Source: Arcticibacter sp. (GTDB lineage Bacteria > Bacteroidota > Bacteroidia > 2-12-FULL-35-15). Taken from it: a stretch of 64,000 nt of DNA. The DNA is taken from assembly GCA_021155045.1 (NCBI GenBank), contig JAJNQB010000006.1, positions 248,001-312,000 on the forward strand, read 5' to 3'. This document shows positions 26,489-34,232 of this stretch, piece after piece; position 1 is the first letter of the stretch; every line of letters starts with the position of its first letter. Both the position numbers and the translations under genes were made by a program. The notes under the pieces are model-generated. The model ran no database searches, was not told the origin of the DNA, and was given only the letters and a program-made list of their open reading frames with translations.

Positions 26489-27063
26489 TCAGCTTTTAGT
26501 TGTTTAAATTGATTTATAGGAAATTTATTTCCCCAAATACTACCTAATACTGCCACTCCATCAAACCCCATTTCAAAAGCAAGAGGAATATTTTTTTTTT
26601 CAATTCCTCCAATTGCTATTTTTTTTATTTTGGCAATTGAGTTTTTTAATAAATTATGGTTTAGTTCTATTGCTTTATAATTTACTTTCGAAATACTATC
26701 AAATACAGGTCCTATAAATGCATATTCAAATATCGAATCCAAGCTATTATACGCTTCAATTGAGTGAACGGAGGTTGATACAATTTTTGAACTATTTACT
26801 TTAAGGGATTTATTTTTGCTTCTTTCTTCTTCTTTATAATGCAACCTTTTTATTCCAAATTCTTCTGCGATGTAATGGTGTTGATGTAAAACAATATTAG
26901 TGCGATTGGAGACATTAATTTGCGTAAGAAATTTTCTTAATTCAGTTGCATTTGCATTTGGTTTTCTCAAATGAAATAGTTGCAAACCTTCGTCAAAAAG
27001 TTGATTCACTATATCAACTTCTTGTTCTGTATTATTTGGGTTTGAAATTACTATTAAGTTCAT
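26461..27063 (-). CDS. TenI/ThiE-like thiazole tautomerase
   Basis: This 200-residue protein has the ThiE/TenI fold: LFHLRKPNA (about 30-38), the SVHSIEA segment with the His used by TenI for proton transfer, FIGPVFDS, and AIGGI near the end. It lacks the ThiE blocks for pyrimidine pyrophosphate (no NDN...DGVHLG). It is therefore more likely a thiazole tautomerase, which converts the ThiG product to the form ThiE uses. It overlaps thiD by 28 bases. The assignment to TenI is inference from missing ThiE residues and the presence of a complete ThiE next door. Confidence 0.75.
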   Translation of the reverse strand: MNLIVISNPNNTEQEVDIVNQLFDEGLQLFHLRKPNANATELRKFLTQINVSNRTNIVLHQHHYIAEEFGIKRLHYKEEERSKNKSLKVNSSKIVSTSVHSIEAYNSLDSIFEYAFIGPVFDSISKVNYKAIELNHNLLKNSIAKIKKIAIGGIEKKNIPLAFEMGFDGVAVLGSIWGNKFPINQFKQLKAECNNYANTF

Positions 27064-27080
27064 TTTGTGAATCTTTCTAT

Positions 27081-27246
27081 ATTTTATTGGTGCCTTGTAC
27101 TTCGCTCAGCGGTGGTTTCGACTACGCTCAACCACCTTAGAATTATTAGTGACTTCAGCTTCTTTTATCAGGTGGTTTCGACTACGCTCAACCACCTTAG
27201 AATTATTGGTGACTGAGCGTAGCCGAAGTCACCATTATTGAGTAGA
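27081..27246. repeat. Palindromic repeat cluster, downstream side of the GIY-YIG gene
   Basis: It contains two GGTGGTT-12-AACCACC hairpins (27111-27136, 27171-27196) and one GGTGACT-12-AGTCACC hairpin (27208-27233). The 12-base loops of the two types are reverse complements except at one position (TCGACTACGCTC and GAGCGTAGCCGA). The segment 27081-27137 recurs at 27690-27745 with one or two differences. The GIY-YIG stop codon abuts the last hairpin. Confidence 0.85.
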
Positions 27247-27552
27247 CAGAGTTGCATTTTCAAAGTGGCTATCATTTTTACATTCAGCTAATTCATGTAA
27301 TACTTTAATTTGTTTATTTATTAATGCTTCTTTCTTTTTTCTGCTCCATCCTTGAACTTGTTTTTCTCTATAAAATGCTTCATCAATTCTTTTAAATTCT
27401 TCGAAATAAATTAGTTTAACTGGCAACCGTTTTTTTGTATGATTAGCGCCTTCACCACTTTGATGTTGTTTTAACCTTAGGGTTAAATTTTTTGTGCTTC
27501 CTGTATAGTAGCTTCCATCGGAGCATTCAAGAATATACATATAACCTTTCAT
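27235..27552 (-). CDS. GIY-YIG nuclease-domain protein
   Basis: This 105-residue single-domain protein shows the GIY-YIG core: MYILECSDGSYYTGST (about 4-19) with the YIL...YTG pair, then an Arg in LTLRLKQH, and EAFYREKQVQGWSRKKKEALI, which supplies the metal-binding Glu. It belongs to the YhbQ/UPF0213-like group of small stand-alone nucleases. It sits inside the thi operon between thiC and the tenI-like gene, on the same strand, with palindromic repeats on both sides, and has no thiamine role. It is probably an insertion that the operon tolerates. Its biological role is unknown. Confidence 0.88.
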   Translation of the reverse strand: MKGYMYILECSDGSYYTGSTKNLTLRLKQHQSGEGANHTKKRLPVKLIYFEEFKRIDEAFYREKQVQGWSRKKKEALINKQIKVLHELAECKNDSHFENATLSTQ

Positions 27553-27566
27553 TTTTTATTTTTCTT

Positions 27567-27829
27567 TTATTAGGTGGTTTCGACTACGCTCAACCACCTG
27601 ACTATGTCGTTTTCTCAACCACCTGACTATGTCTTTGCTCAACTACCTTAGAATTATTGGTGACTGAGCGTAGCCGAAGTCACCATGTATTTTATTGGTG
27701 CCTTGTACTTCGCTCAGCGGTGGTTTCGACTACGCTAAACCACCTGACTATGTCTTTGCTCAACCACCTTAGAATTATTGGTGACTGAGCGTAGCCGAAG
27801 TCACCATTATTAAGTAGCCGAAGTCTCAC
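27567..27829. repeat. Palindromic repeat cluster, upstream side of the GIY-YIG gene
   Basis: It contains GGTGGTT-type hairpins at 27573-27598 and 27719-27744, GGTGACT-type hairpins at 27659-27684 and 27780-27805, and a short tandem of CTCAACCACCTGACTATGTC units (27589-27640) that also recurs once near 27736. It fills the whole gap between the GIY-YIG gene and thiC. The 27690-27745 segment duplicates 27081-27137. Similar TTCGACTACGCTCAGC-type repeats are widespread in Bacteroidota. Confidence 0.85.
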
Positions 27830-27830
27830 A

Positions 27831-29678
27831 TTATAAATATATTTCGCTTCCTTTTGATTTGAATTCTTCTGATTTTTCAAACATTCCACTTTCTGCCGAT
27901 TCTCTTATCTCTTGTGTAATTTTCATGGAGCAAAATTTTGGTCCACACATCGAACAAAAGTGAGCTACTTTTGCACCATCCGCAGGCAATGTTTCATCGT
28001 GAAATTCACGAGCAGTATCAGGGTCTAATGATAAATTAAATTGATCTTCCCAGCGGAATTCAAATCGTGCTTTACTTAAAGCATTGTCTCTGTACTGTGA
28101 GCCTGGATGACCTTTTGCTAAATCAGCAGCATGAGCAGCAAGTTTGTAAGTTATTACACCATCTTTAACATCTTTTTTATTTGGTAACCCTAAATGTTCT
28201 TTTGGTGTAACATAGCAAAGCATAGCAGTTCCAAACCAGCCTATCATTGCTGCTCCAATTGCAGAAGTGATATGATCGTAGCCTGGCGCAATGTCAGTTG
28301 TAAGCGGACCTAAAGTGTAGAAAGGAGCTTCATGACATTCTTTTAATTGTTTGTCCATATTCTCTTTTATCAAATGCATCGGCACATGACCCGGACCTTC
28401 AATCATAACTTGTATATCATGCTTCCAAGCAATTTTTGTAAGTTCTCCCAATGTTTCTAATTCACCAAATTGTGCTTCATCGTTTGCATCTGCAATAGAA
28501 CCAGGGCGCAATCCATCTCCTAAAGAAAATGCAACATCGTATGCTTTCATGATTTCACAAATTTCTTCGAAGTGTGTGTACAAAAAGTTTTCTTTGTGAT
28601 GAGATAAACACCATTTTGCCATGATAGAACCACCTCTTGAAACTATTCCTGTTACACGTTTTGCAGTTAATGGTATATAACGCAACAGAACACCAGCATG
28701 AATGGTAAAGTAAGAAACCCCTTGTTCAGCTTGTTCAATTAAAGTATCTTTAAATATTTCCCAAGTTAAATCTTCTGCTTTACCATTTACTTTTTCTAAT
28801 GCTTGGTAAATGGGAACCGTTCCAATTGGCACAGGGGAATTACGAATAATCCACTCTCTTGTTTCATGAATATTTTTTCCGGTAGATAAATCCATTATGG
28901 TATCAGCACCCCAACGACAAGCCCAAACAGCTTTCTCTACTTCTTCTTCGATGCTTGAAGTAACAGCGCTATTTCCAATGTTTGCATTTATTTTAACCAA
29001 AAAATTTCTACCAATTATCATTGGTTCGCTTTCTGGATGGTTGATGTTGTTTGGAATAATTGCCCTTCCTGCTGCAATTTCATCTCTAACAAATTCTGGT
29101 GTGATATAATTTTTAGGAGTATTTGCTCCAAAATTGTTTCCTGTATGTTGCTTGCTCATCATATCATATTGTCCATTCAATTGATTTTTTAATTCATCAA
29201 ATCTTTGATTTTCTCTAATGGCAATGTATTCCATTTCTGGAGTGATAATTCCTTGTTTTGCATAGTGTAATTGAGAAACGTTGCAACCCTTTTTTGCTTT
29301 TAGCGGCTTTGAGATATGTTCAAATCTTAAAATATCTAATGAAGAATCGTTTAGCCTTTCTAAACCGTATTCAGATGATGTTTCAGAAAGTTGTTCCACA
29401 TCACCACGTTCTAAAATCCATTTTTCTCTTATGCGAGGAAGTCCTTTTTTGATATCGATTTTAACAGAATCATCCGTATATGGTCCGCTTGTATCGTAAA
29501 CTGTTACAGGGAAATTTGTTTCTATTTTATTGTTCGATAATTTTGTTGGCGAAAGAATAATTTCTCTCATTGCAACTTTTATATCATGTATTTTTCCTTG
29601 TACATAAATTTTTTTTGAACCGCTGATAGCTCCAGTAGTGATGCTCTTTTCTGTAGGTGTTTTATCTTGTTTGTTCAT
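27831..29678 (-). CDS. thiC: Phosphomethylpyrimidine synthase ThiC
   Basis: This 615-residue radical SAM enzyme rearranges aminoimidazole ribotide into HMP phosphate. The C-terminal cluster motif is FCSMCGPKFC (CxxCxxxxC, about 580-590). Strongly conserved blocks such as NFGANTPKNYITPEFVRDEIAAGRAIIP-like sequence and GPGHVPMH are present. It lies two bases after thiS and upstream of the repeat/GIY-YIG insertion, so downstream thi genes depend on read-through or on their own promoter. Confidence 0.96.
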   Translation of the reverse strand: MNKQDKTPTEKSITTGAISGSKKIYVQGKIHDIKVAMREIILSPTKLSNNKIETNFPVTVYDTSGPYTDDSVKIDIKKGLPRIREKWILERGDVEQLSETSSEYGLERLNDSSLDILRFEHISKPLKAKKGCNVSQLHYAKQGIITPEMEYIAIRENQRFDELKNQLNGQYDMMSKQHTGNNFGANTPKNYITPEFVRDEIAAGRAIIPNNINHPESEPMIIGRNFLVKINANIGNSAVTSSIEEEVEKAVWACRWGADTIMDLSTGKNIHETREWIIRNSPVPIGTVPIYQALEKVNGKAEDLTWEIFKDTLIEQAEQGVSYFTIHAGVLLRYIPLTAKRVTGIVSRGGSIMAKWCLSHHKENFLYTHFEEICEIMKAYDVAFSLGDGLRPGSIADANDEAQFGELETLGELTKIAWKHDIQVMIEGPGHVPMHLIKENMDKQLKECHEAPFYTLGPLTTDIAPGYDHITSAIGAAMIGWFGTAMLCYVTPKEHLGLPNKKDVKDGVITYKLAAHAADLAKGHPGSQYRDNALSKARFEFRWEDQFNLSLDPDTAREFHDETLPADGAKVAHFCSMCGPKFCSMKITQEIRESAESGMFEKSEEFKSKGSEIYL

Positions 29679-29680
29679 TT

Positions 29681-29884
29681 TTATCCTCCTTGTGTTGCTT
29701 TTATAATTAATATATTATCGTTTGAATTTAATTTAGTTGTTTCCCAATAGAGTTTTGAAATTACAGTATCATTAACAGCCGCAGCTATTCCTTTTTGTTT
29801 TTCTCCCAATTGAGAAAATATAATTTCAGCTAAGGTAATTTGTTCTGAAACTTCTTTTTTTTGATTGTTTAAAATGATTTCCAT
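29681..29884 (-). CDS. thiS: Sulfur carrier protein ThiS
   Basis: This 67-residue ubiquitin-like protein carries sulfur for thiazole synthesis. It ends in the required Gly-Gly (KATQGG), which ThiF adenylates. It is the first gene after the TPP riboswitch. Its start codon region is complementary to an upstream sequence (29908-29915) and could be sequestered in a hairpin, giving translational control. Confidence 0.93.
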   Translation of the reverse strand: MEIILNNQKKEVSEQITLAEIIFSQLGEKQKGIAAAVNDTVISKLYWETTKLNSNDNILIIKATQGG

Positions 29885-29915
29885 TCCTTTTAATTTAAAA
29901 TTACTTTAGGAATGG
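29881..29915 (-). promoter_or_regulatory. Hairpin over the thiS start codon (riboswitch expression platform)
   Basis: On the minus strand CCATTCCT (29915-29908) is an exact inverse of AGGAATGG (29888-29881), which contains the thiS ATG and the purine-rich bases before it. The 8-base stem would hide the start codon. It lies directly between the TPP aptamer and thiS. Confidence 0.55.
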
Positions 29916-29935
29916 TAAAGGACAGAATGTCTATC

Positions 29936-30017
29936 ACTTTTCCCTTCGGCAGTACTAACTGCATCAGGTTCAACGGGTATAATCTCAGTCCGAATTACTT
30001 TTGGACACCCCTAAAGT
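29936..30017 (-). ncRNA. TPP riboswitch (THI element)
   Basis: On the minus strand the aptamer shows the P1 stem ACTTT/AAAGT (30017-30013 with 29940-29936), GGGGTG, CTGAGATTATACCC, and TTGAACCTGATGCAGTTAGTACTGCCGAAGGGA-type conserved blocks (positions 29999-29941). These are the canonical thi-box sequences. It lies upstream of thiS and would lower expression of the thi operon when thiamine pyrophosphate is abundant. Confidence 0.95.
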
Positions 30018-30021
30018 TCTG

Positions 30022-30029
30022 TAAAGGTA
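30022..30029 (-). promoter_or_regulatory. Possible -7 element for the thi operon
   Basis: The minus strand reads TACCTTTA, seven of eight positions of TAnnTTTG, just upstream of the TPP aptamer. A TTG lies about 22 bases further upstream. Confidence 0.35.
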
Positions 30030-30162
30030 GTTATTTAATTTATTGACTGCACAATAATATTTCAACAAAAAAGTTAGTTTTTAACAATAAAATAAAGATG
30101 CTTAAGGTCTTTATTATTATGAATAATTGTAGTAATTTAGAATGTTCAAATATATTTCAAAA

Positions 30163-31017
30163 ATGAAAAAAAGTATCTTCCTTTTATTTATAGGTGTTAG
30201 TAGTACGATTTATGCTCAAGACACCATTCGTAAAACTAACGGAACAACACATATTGGTAAAGTACTTGAAATTTCTAATGAGGTTGTTAGATACAAACTA
30301 CAAGGAACTGATGTTTTGTTTGAAATAAATAAAACCGATATAGCACAAATAAATTTTCAGAATGGCATAAAAGAAGTATATGTAGTAGTAGCACATCCTA
30401 AACCTCCTGTTGCTATTGAAAAGCCTTCAGAACCTGTTAAAGACGTTTATTATGATAAAGATAGATATGTATCGAAAACCGAGCCCGTAAAAAAAGAGTA
30501 TGGAAAAAACATATTTGCTTTAAATGTTTTCGAAATGTTTTTTACCAATCTAGGTGTTTCTTATGAACGTATGTTAGGAGATGGTGCTTTATCCATTAAA
30601 ATTCCGTTTGCACTTGGTTTAGGAGGAAGACCTAATTATAATAGCTACACTGGAGAAGTTTTTTCTAGTATTCCTTTACAAAATAAAAACTATAGTACAG
30701 GTTTAGAATTAAATTTTTACCCAATAAAACAGACAAAAAGCACGTTTTATATTGGGTTATCGGGTAATTATTGTGAGTTCAAGTATTATAATTACCAATC
30801 ATCTTATCCATACCCAAGCCCACAACCAACACTTAGATATTATTATACAGGTAAACAATATTCAGGAATGATTCATTTGGGAGGTAATATCGGCTTAACA
30901 GATAATTTATTGCTTGGTGGAAAAGTTGCAGTAGGGTTAAGAAGAGAGGAAACTATTAATGATGATTTTACAATGTCGCGTATTCAACTGGATTTGAACT
31001 TAGCGTATAGATTTTAA
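30163..31017 (+). CDS. Envelope protein with small N-terminal domain and beta-barrel-like region
   Basis: This 284-residue protein (from the second ATG) starts with a signal peptide (MKKSIFLLFIGVSSTIYAQ). The N-terminal domain (about 20-70: TNGTTHIGKVLEISNEVVRYK then INFQNGIKEVY) recurs in the protein at 33457-34128. A Lys/Pro linker follows, then a region of amphipathic strands ending in LDLNLAYRF, typical of an outer-membrane barrel. No function is known. Its stop overlaps the next gene's ATG, so the cluster is an operon. Confidence 0.72.
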   Translation: MKKSIFLLFIGVSSTIYAQDTIRKTNGTTHIGKVLEISNEVVRYKLQGTDVLFEINKTDIAQINFQNGIKEVYVVVAHPKPPVAIEKPSEPVKDVYYDKDRYVSKTEPVKKEYGKNIFALNVFEMFFTNLGVSYERMLGDGALSIKIPFALGLGGRPNYNSYTGEVFSSIPLQNKNYSTGLELNFYPIKQTKSTFYIGLSGNYCEFKYYNYQSSYPYPSPQPTLRYYYTGKQYSGMIHLGGNIGLTDNLLLGGKVAVGLRREETINDDFTMSRIQLDLNLAYRF

Positions 31018-31772
31018 TGATAATGAATAATATTTACAAACTATTTTTTTCAATTTTTATTGTTTCAGTCATTATTTCTTCTTGTAAAAGAGATGGCTCA
31101 ACCGAACCTGATTTAGGCTATAATTATTTTCCTAATAAAGTTGGTCAATATGTAATTTACAATGCAGATTCTGTTTATTATGATAGTGAACAAGCCGATA
31201 CCTTTAAATTTCAGATAAAAGAAAAAATAGAATCTATTTTTTACGACAATCAAAATCGCCCTACCATGCGTATCGAAAGATATGTGAAAATTTATAACTC
31301 AACAATTCCATATAGTGCGATGTCTTGGACATTAAAAGATGTATGGATGGGAAATAAAACAGCAACAACAGCAGAACGAGTGGAAGAAAATGTTCGTTTT
31401 ATAAAACTAGCTTTTCCAGTAAAAAAATCTCAGACATGGGATGGGAATGCTCAGAATACGATTGGAAAATGGAATTATTCATATTCATTTTTTAACCTTC
31501 CAAGAACAATTGGAGGGATTGTGTTCGATTCTGTTTTAGAAGTAAAACAAAAAGATGAATTATCGTTGATAAACAAAAAGTTTTATATCGAACGCTATGC
31601 TAAAAATGTAGGATTGGTTTATAAACAAGTTATTGATGTTGAATCTCAACCGAATGGAATTCATCCTGATTCTGTTAATTTATTAGCTCAGTTTTACAAT
31701 ACACCTATATTGCAAAGAATTGATAGTGGAGTGCTTTATACCATTTATGTTTTAGAATACGGTATCGAATAA
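31017..31772 (+). CDS. Hypothetical lipoprotein
   Basis: This 251-residue protein has a lipoprotein signal peptide with the lipobox cysteine in SVIISSCKRDGS (Cys near 23), so it is probably anchored in the inner leaflet of the outer membrane. The mature part is beta-rich, with GYNYFPNKVGQYVIYNADS near the start. I recognise no enzymatic motif. ATG at 31017 overlaps the previous stop codon; a second ATG two codons later is equally possible. It precedes the subtilase by 15 bases. Confidence 0.72.
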   Translation: MIMNNIYKLFFSIFIVSVIISSCKRDGSTEPDLGYNYFPNKVGQYVIYNADSVYYDSEQADTFKFQIKEKIESIFYDNQNRPTMRIERYVKIYNSTIPYSAMSWTLKDVWMGNKTATTAERVEENVRFIKLAFPVKKSQTWDGNAQNTIGKWNYSYSFFNLPRTIGGIVFDSVLEVKQKDELSLINKKFYIERYAKNVGLVYKQVIDVESQPNGIHPDSVNLLAQFYNTPILQRIDSGVLYTIYVLEYGIE

Positions 31773-31787
31773 TTTAATTTTAATTGT

Positions 31788-33452
31788 GTGAAAAAAATAT
31801 TACTTATTGCTGTTTGTTTTTTTGGATTACAAACTATTTCCGAATCTCAAACTAAAAATTACTGGATAGTTTTTAAAGATAAAAATTACAATTCATTTAC
31901 TATAAACGAACCTCAAAAATTTCTTTCTCAACGTTCGATTGAAAGAAGAATAAATCAAAATATAAAAATAACATCACATGATTTGCCTTTAAGCGATTTG
32001 TATTTGAATGTGCTAATAAGCAATGAAATTAATATTCTAAAAAAATCAAAATGGTTTAATGCCGTGTTGGTTGAGTGTGATGAAAATAAATTGCAACTAA
32101 TTCAATCATTCAATTTTGTTAAAAGCGTCAAACAAATTAATAATGACAATTTACCTTTAAAACAAAATAAATTTGAGTTAGAAGAAATATTCTCTCCCGT
32201 TTCTATACATGAAACCACAAGCAATCGAACTCCAATTTTTAATTATGGACTTTCATTAAATCAAGCAAACCAAATTGGTGCAGACTGTATGCATGCAAAT
32301 GGTTATACAGGTCAAGGCGTAGTAGTTGCAGTATTAGATGCTGGATTTTTTAATGTAAATATTTTGCCAGCATTCGATAGTTTAAGAATGAATAATCAAT
32401 TGTTAGGTTGTAGAGATTTTGTTACTGGAGATACTTTGGTTTATGAAGACAATCAACATGGAATGATGGTTTTATCTACAATGGTTGGAAATATTCCAGG
32501 ACGAATTGTAGGTACTGCTCCCAAAGCAAAATATTGGTTATTAAGAACCGAAGAAGCTGCAACAGAAACAATCCAAGAAGAAATCAATTGGCTTGTAGGT
32601 GCCGAATTTGCTGATAGTGTAGGGGCAGATATTATAAATTCATCTTTGGGTTATAGTTATTTTGATAATCCGGCTGATAATCATACTTATGCCGATATGG
32701 ATGGAAACACAACGATTATAACCAATGCTGCTGATTGGGCTGCAAGTAAAGGTATTTTTGTTTGCTCCAGTGCAGGTAATTCAGCTGGTCCACCTTGGTA
32801 CAAAATTACAGCACCAGCCGATGCTGATAGTATTTTGACTGTTGGAGCAGTCGATTCCGCTGGATTTGCTACTGGATTCAGTTCTCGAGGACCAACATTT
32901 GATGGGCGCATAAAACCAAATGTTGCAGCAAAAGGTTATCAATCTGTAATTGCAGCACCTTGGGGAGATATTCAGCAAGGAAATGGCACTTCTTTTTCAT
33001 CACCAATCACTGCTGGAGCAGTTGCCTGTTTAAGGCAAGCAAATCCAACAAAAACAAATATGGAATTATTATATGCTATTCAGCAAAGTGCTAATCAAGC
33101 AAGCTCTCCTGATACATTGATAGGATACGGCATTCCAAATTTTTGCATTGCAAATAGTTTGCTCACAAGTATTACTGAAAATATATTAACAGAAAACTTA
33201 TTTGATAGTTATCCAAATCCTTTTTCCAGCAATTTAAATATTTCTTATTATGCCTTTAATAGCGAAAAAATTAAAATAAGTTTTTATGATATAACAGGAA
33301 GGTTGGTTCTTGAACAGCAATTTTTACCCACTCCAAATGCATTAAATACTATTGAGCTGAAAGGTTTCGAAAAAATAAACAGCGGAATCTACTTTATTAC
33401 GATGAGTAATTCAACATCTTTAATCACAACTAAAAAAATCATTAAAAACTAA
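31788..33452 (+). CDS. Secreted subtilisin-like serine protease (S8) with T9SS sorting domain
   Basis: This 554-residue protein starts with GTG and a signal peptide. The S8 catalytic triad is Asp184 (AVLDAG), His224 (NQHGMMV) and Ser402 (GNGTSFSSP), with the oxyanion Asn331 in SAGNSAG. An N-terminal propeptide-like part lies before residue 150, and the last about 80 residues (YPNPFSSNLNI to TTKKIIKN) form a type A T9SS sorting domain. It is an extracellular peptidase. It lies within the 30163-34128 gene cluster, five bases before the next gene. Confidence 0.9.
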   Translation: MKKILLIAVCFFGLQTISESQTKNYWIVFKDKNYNSFTINEPQKFLSQRSIERRINQNIKITSHDLPLSDLYLNVLISNEINILKKSKWFNAVLVECDENKLQLIQSFNFVKSVKQINNDNLPLKQNKFELEEIFSPVSIHETTSNRTPIFNYGLSLNQANQIGADCMHANGYTGQGVVVAVLDAGFFNVNILPAFDSLRMNNQLLGCRDFVTGDTLVYEDNQHGMMVLSTMVGNIPGRIVGTAPKAKYWLLRTEEAATETIQEEINWLVGAEFADSVGADIINSSLGYSYFDNPADNHTYADMDGNTTIITNAADWAASKGIFVCSSAGNSAGPPWYKITAPADADSILTVGAVDSAGFATGFSSRGPTFDGRIKPNVAAKGYQSVIAAPWGDIQQGNGTSFSSPITAGAVACLRQANPTKTNMELLYAIQQSANQASSPDTLIGYGIPNFCIANSLLTSITENILTENLFDSYPNPFSSNLNISYYAFNSEKIKISFYDITGRLVLEQQFLPTPNALNTIELKGFEKINSGIYFITMSNSTSLITTKKIIKN

Positions 33453-33456
33453 AAAC

Positions 33457-34128
33457 ATGAAAAATATAAAAATAACTTTTTTGTTTTCTTTTATCACCTG
33501 TTTTTCATATTCGCAGGATACTATTTTTAAAAGAAGTGGAGATATTATAATTGTAAAAGTTATTGAAATATCACCCAAAGAAGTTAAATATAAAAAAATT
33601 GATTTTCAAGATGGTCCAACGTATGTTGATTTTAAATCTTCCATCAAAGAAATTCATTTTTCGTCTGGATATAAAGAAATTTTTGCTGAGGAAGAAGTTA
33701 TACAAACTCCTAAAACAACCATAAATTATGGTTTACAAACTCCCACTCCTAGCCAAAGAATAGATGTGTGGGGTTCTCGGTTTAAATATCAAAATAGCTA
33801 TTTGCATGAAAATCAAATGCACAGTATGCTTTTAGGAACTAAAGACAAAAGATTAATAGGTTTAGTTGGTAAAGCAAAAGATGCCAAAAATATGCAATAT
33901 ATAGGTTTTGCAGGAGTTGCTTTTGGAGTAGCATCGTATTATTATTTGTTAAGAGGATTGGGTCTTTTTTCTAATTCTTACAATAGGTCGAATAGTAATA
34001 GTTATTTTACTACAAGCGGTTTTTTCTTGGCTGCAGCAGTTGCTTGTCCTATTGTTTCGGGTATAAACAAAGCCAAAAGAAATCAATACAACCGTGAAGC
34101 TGTGAGGCTTTATAATGAAAGGTTCTAG
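33457..34128 (+). CDS. Hypothetical membrane-associated protein
   Basis: This 223-residue protein has a signal peptide (to about residue 20, FSYSQ) and an N-terminal domain (about 21-75, DIIIVKVIEISPKEVKYKK and SSGYKEIF) that resembles the one in the protein at 30163-31017. A hydrophobic stretch (YIGFAGVAFGVASYYYLL, near 150) and a second one (FFLAAAVACPIVSGI, near 195) suggest membrane helices. No family function was recognised. It is the last gene of the cluster. Confidence 0.68.
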   Translation: MKNIKITFLFSFITCFSYSQDTIFKRSGDIIIVKVIEISPKEVKYKKIDFQDGPTYVDFKSSIKEIHFSSGYKEIFAEEEVIQTPKTTINYGLQTPTPSQRIDVWGSRFKYQNSYLHENQMHSMLLGTKDKRLIGLVGKAKDAKNMQYIGFAGVAFGVASYYYLLRGLGLFSNSYNRSNSNSYFTTSGFFLAAAVACPIVSGINKAKRNQYNREAVRLYNERF

Positions 34129-34195
34129 TATTTAACTCAATAAAAATTTTTTTCCACAAAATATCAAAAGGCTTCAATTTAAAAGCCTAAAAATG

Positions 34196-34203
34196 TATAT
34201 TTG
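34196..34203 (+). promoter_or_regulatory. -7 promoter element for the E1 dehydrogenase gene
   Basis: TATATTTG matches TAnnTTTG exactly and ends 29 bases before the ATG at 34233. Confidence 0.6.
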
Positions 34204-34232
34204 TATTCAACGAAAATAAATTAGTGTAGAAT

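Noticed and set aside
27589..27640. Tandem repeats of about 24 bases considered as a CRISPR array.
   Set aside because: The units are adjacent without unique spacers and belong to the palindromic repeat cluster. No cas genes are present.
34169..34189. AGGCTT/AAGCCT hairpin before the E1 gene as a terminator of the envelope operon.
   Set aside because: The stem is only six bases and has no U-run on the plus strand.
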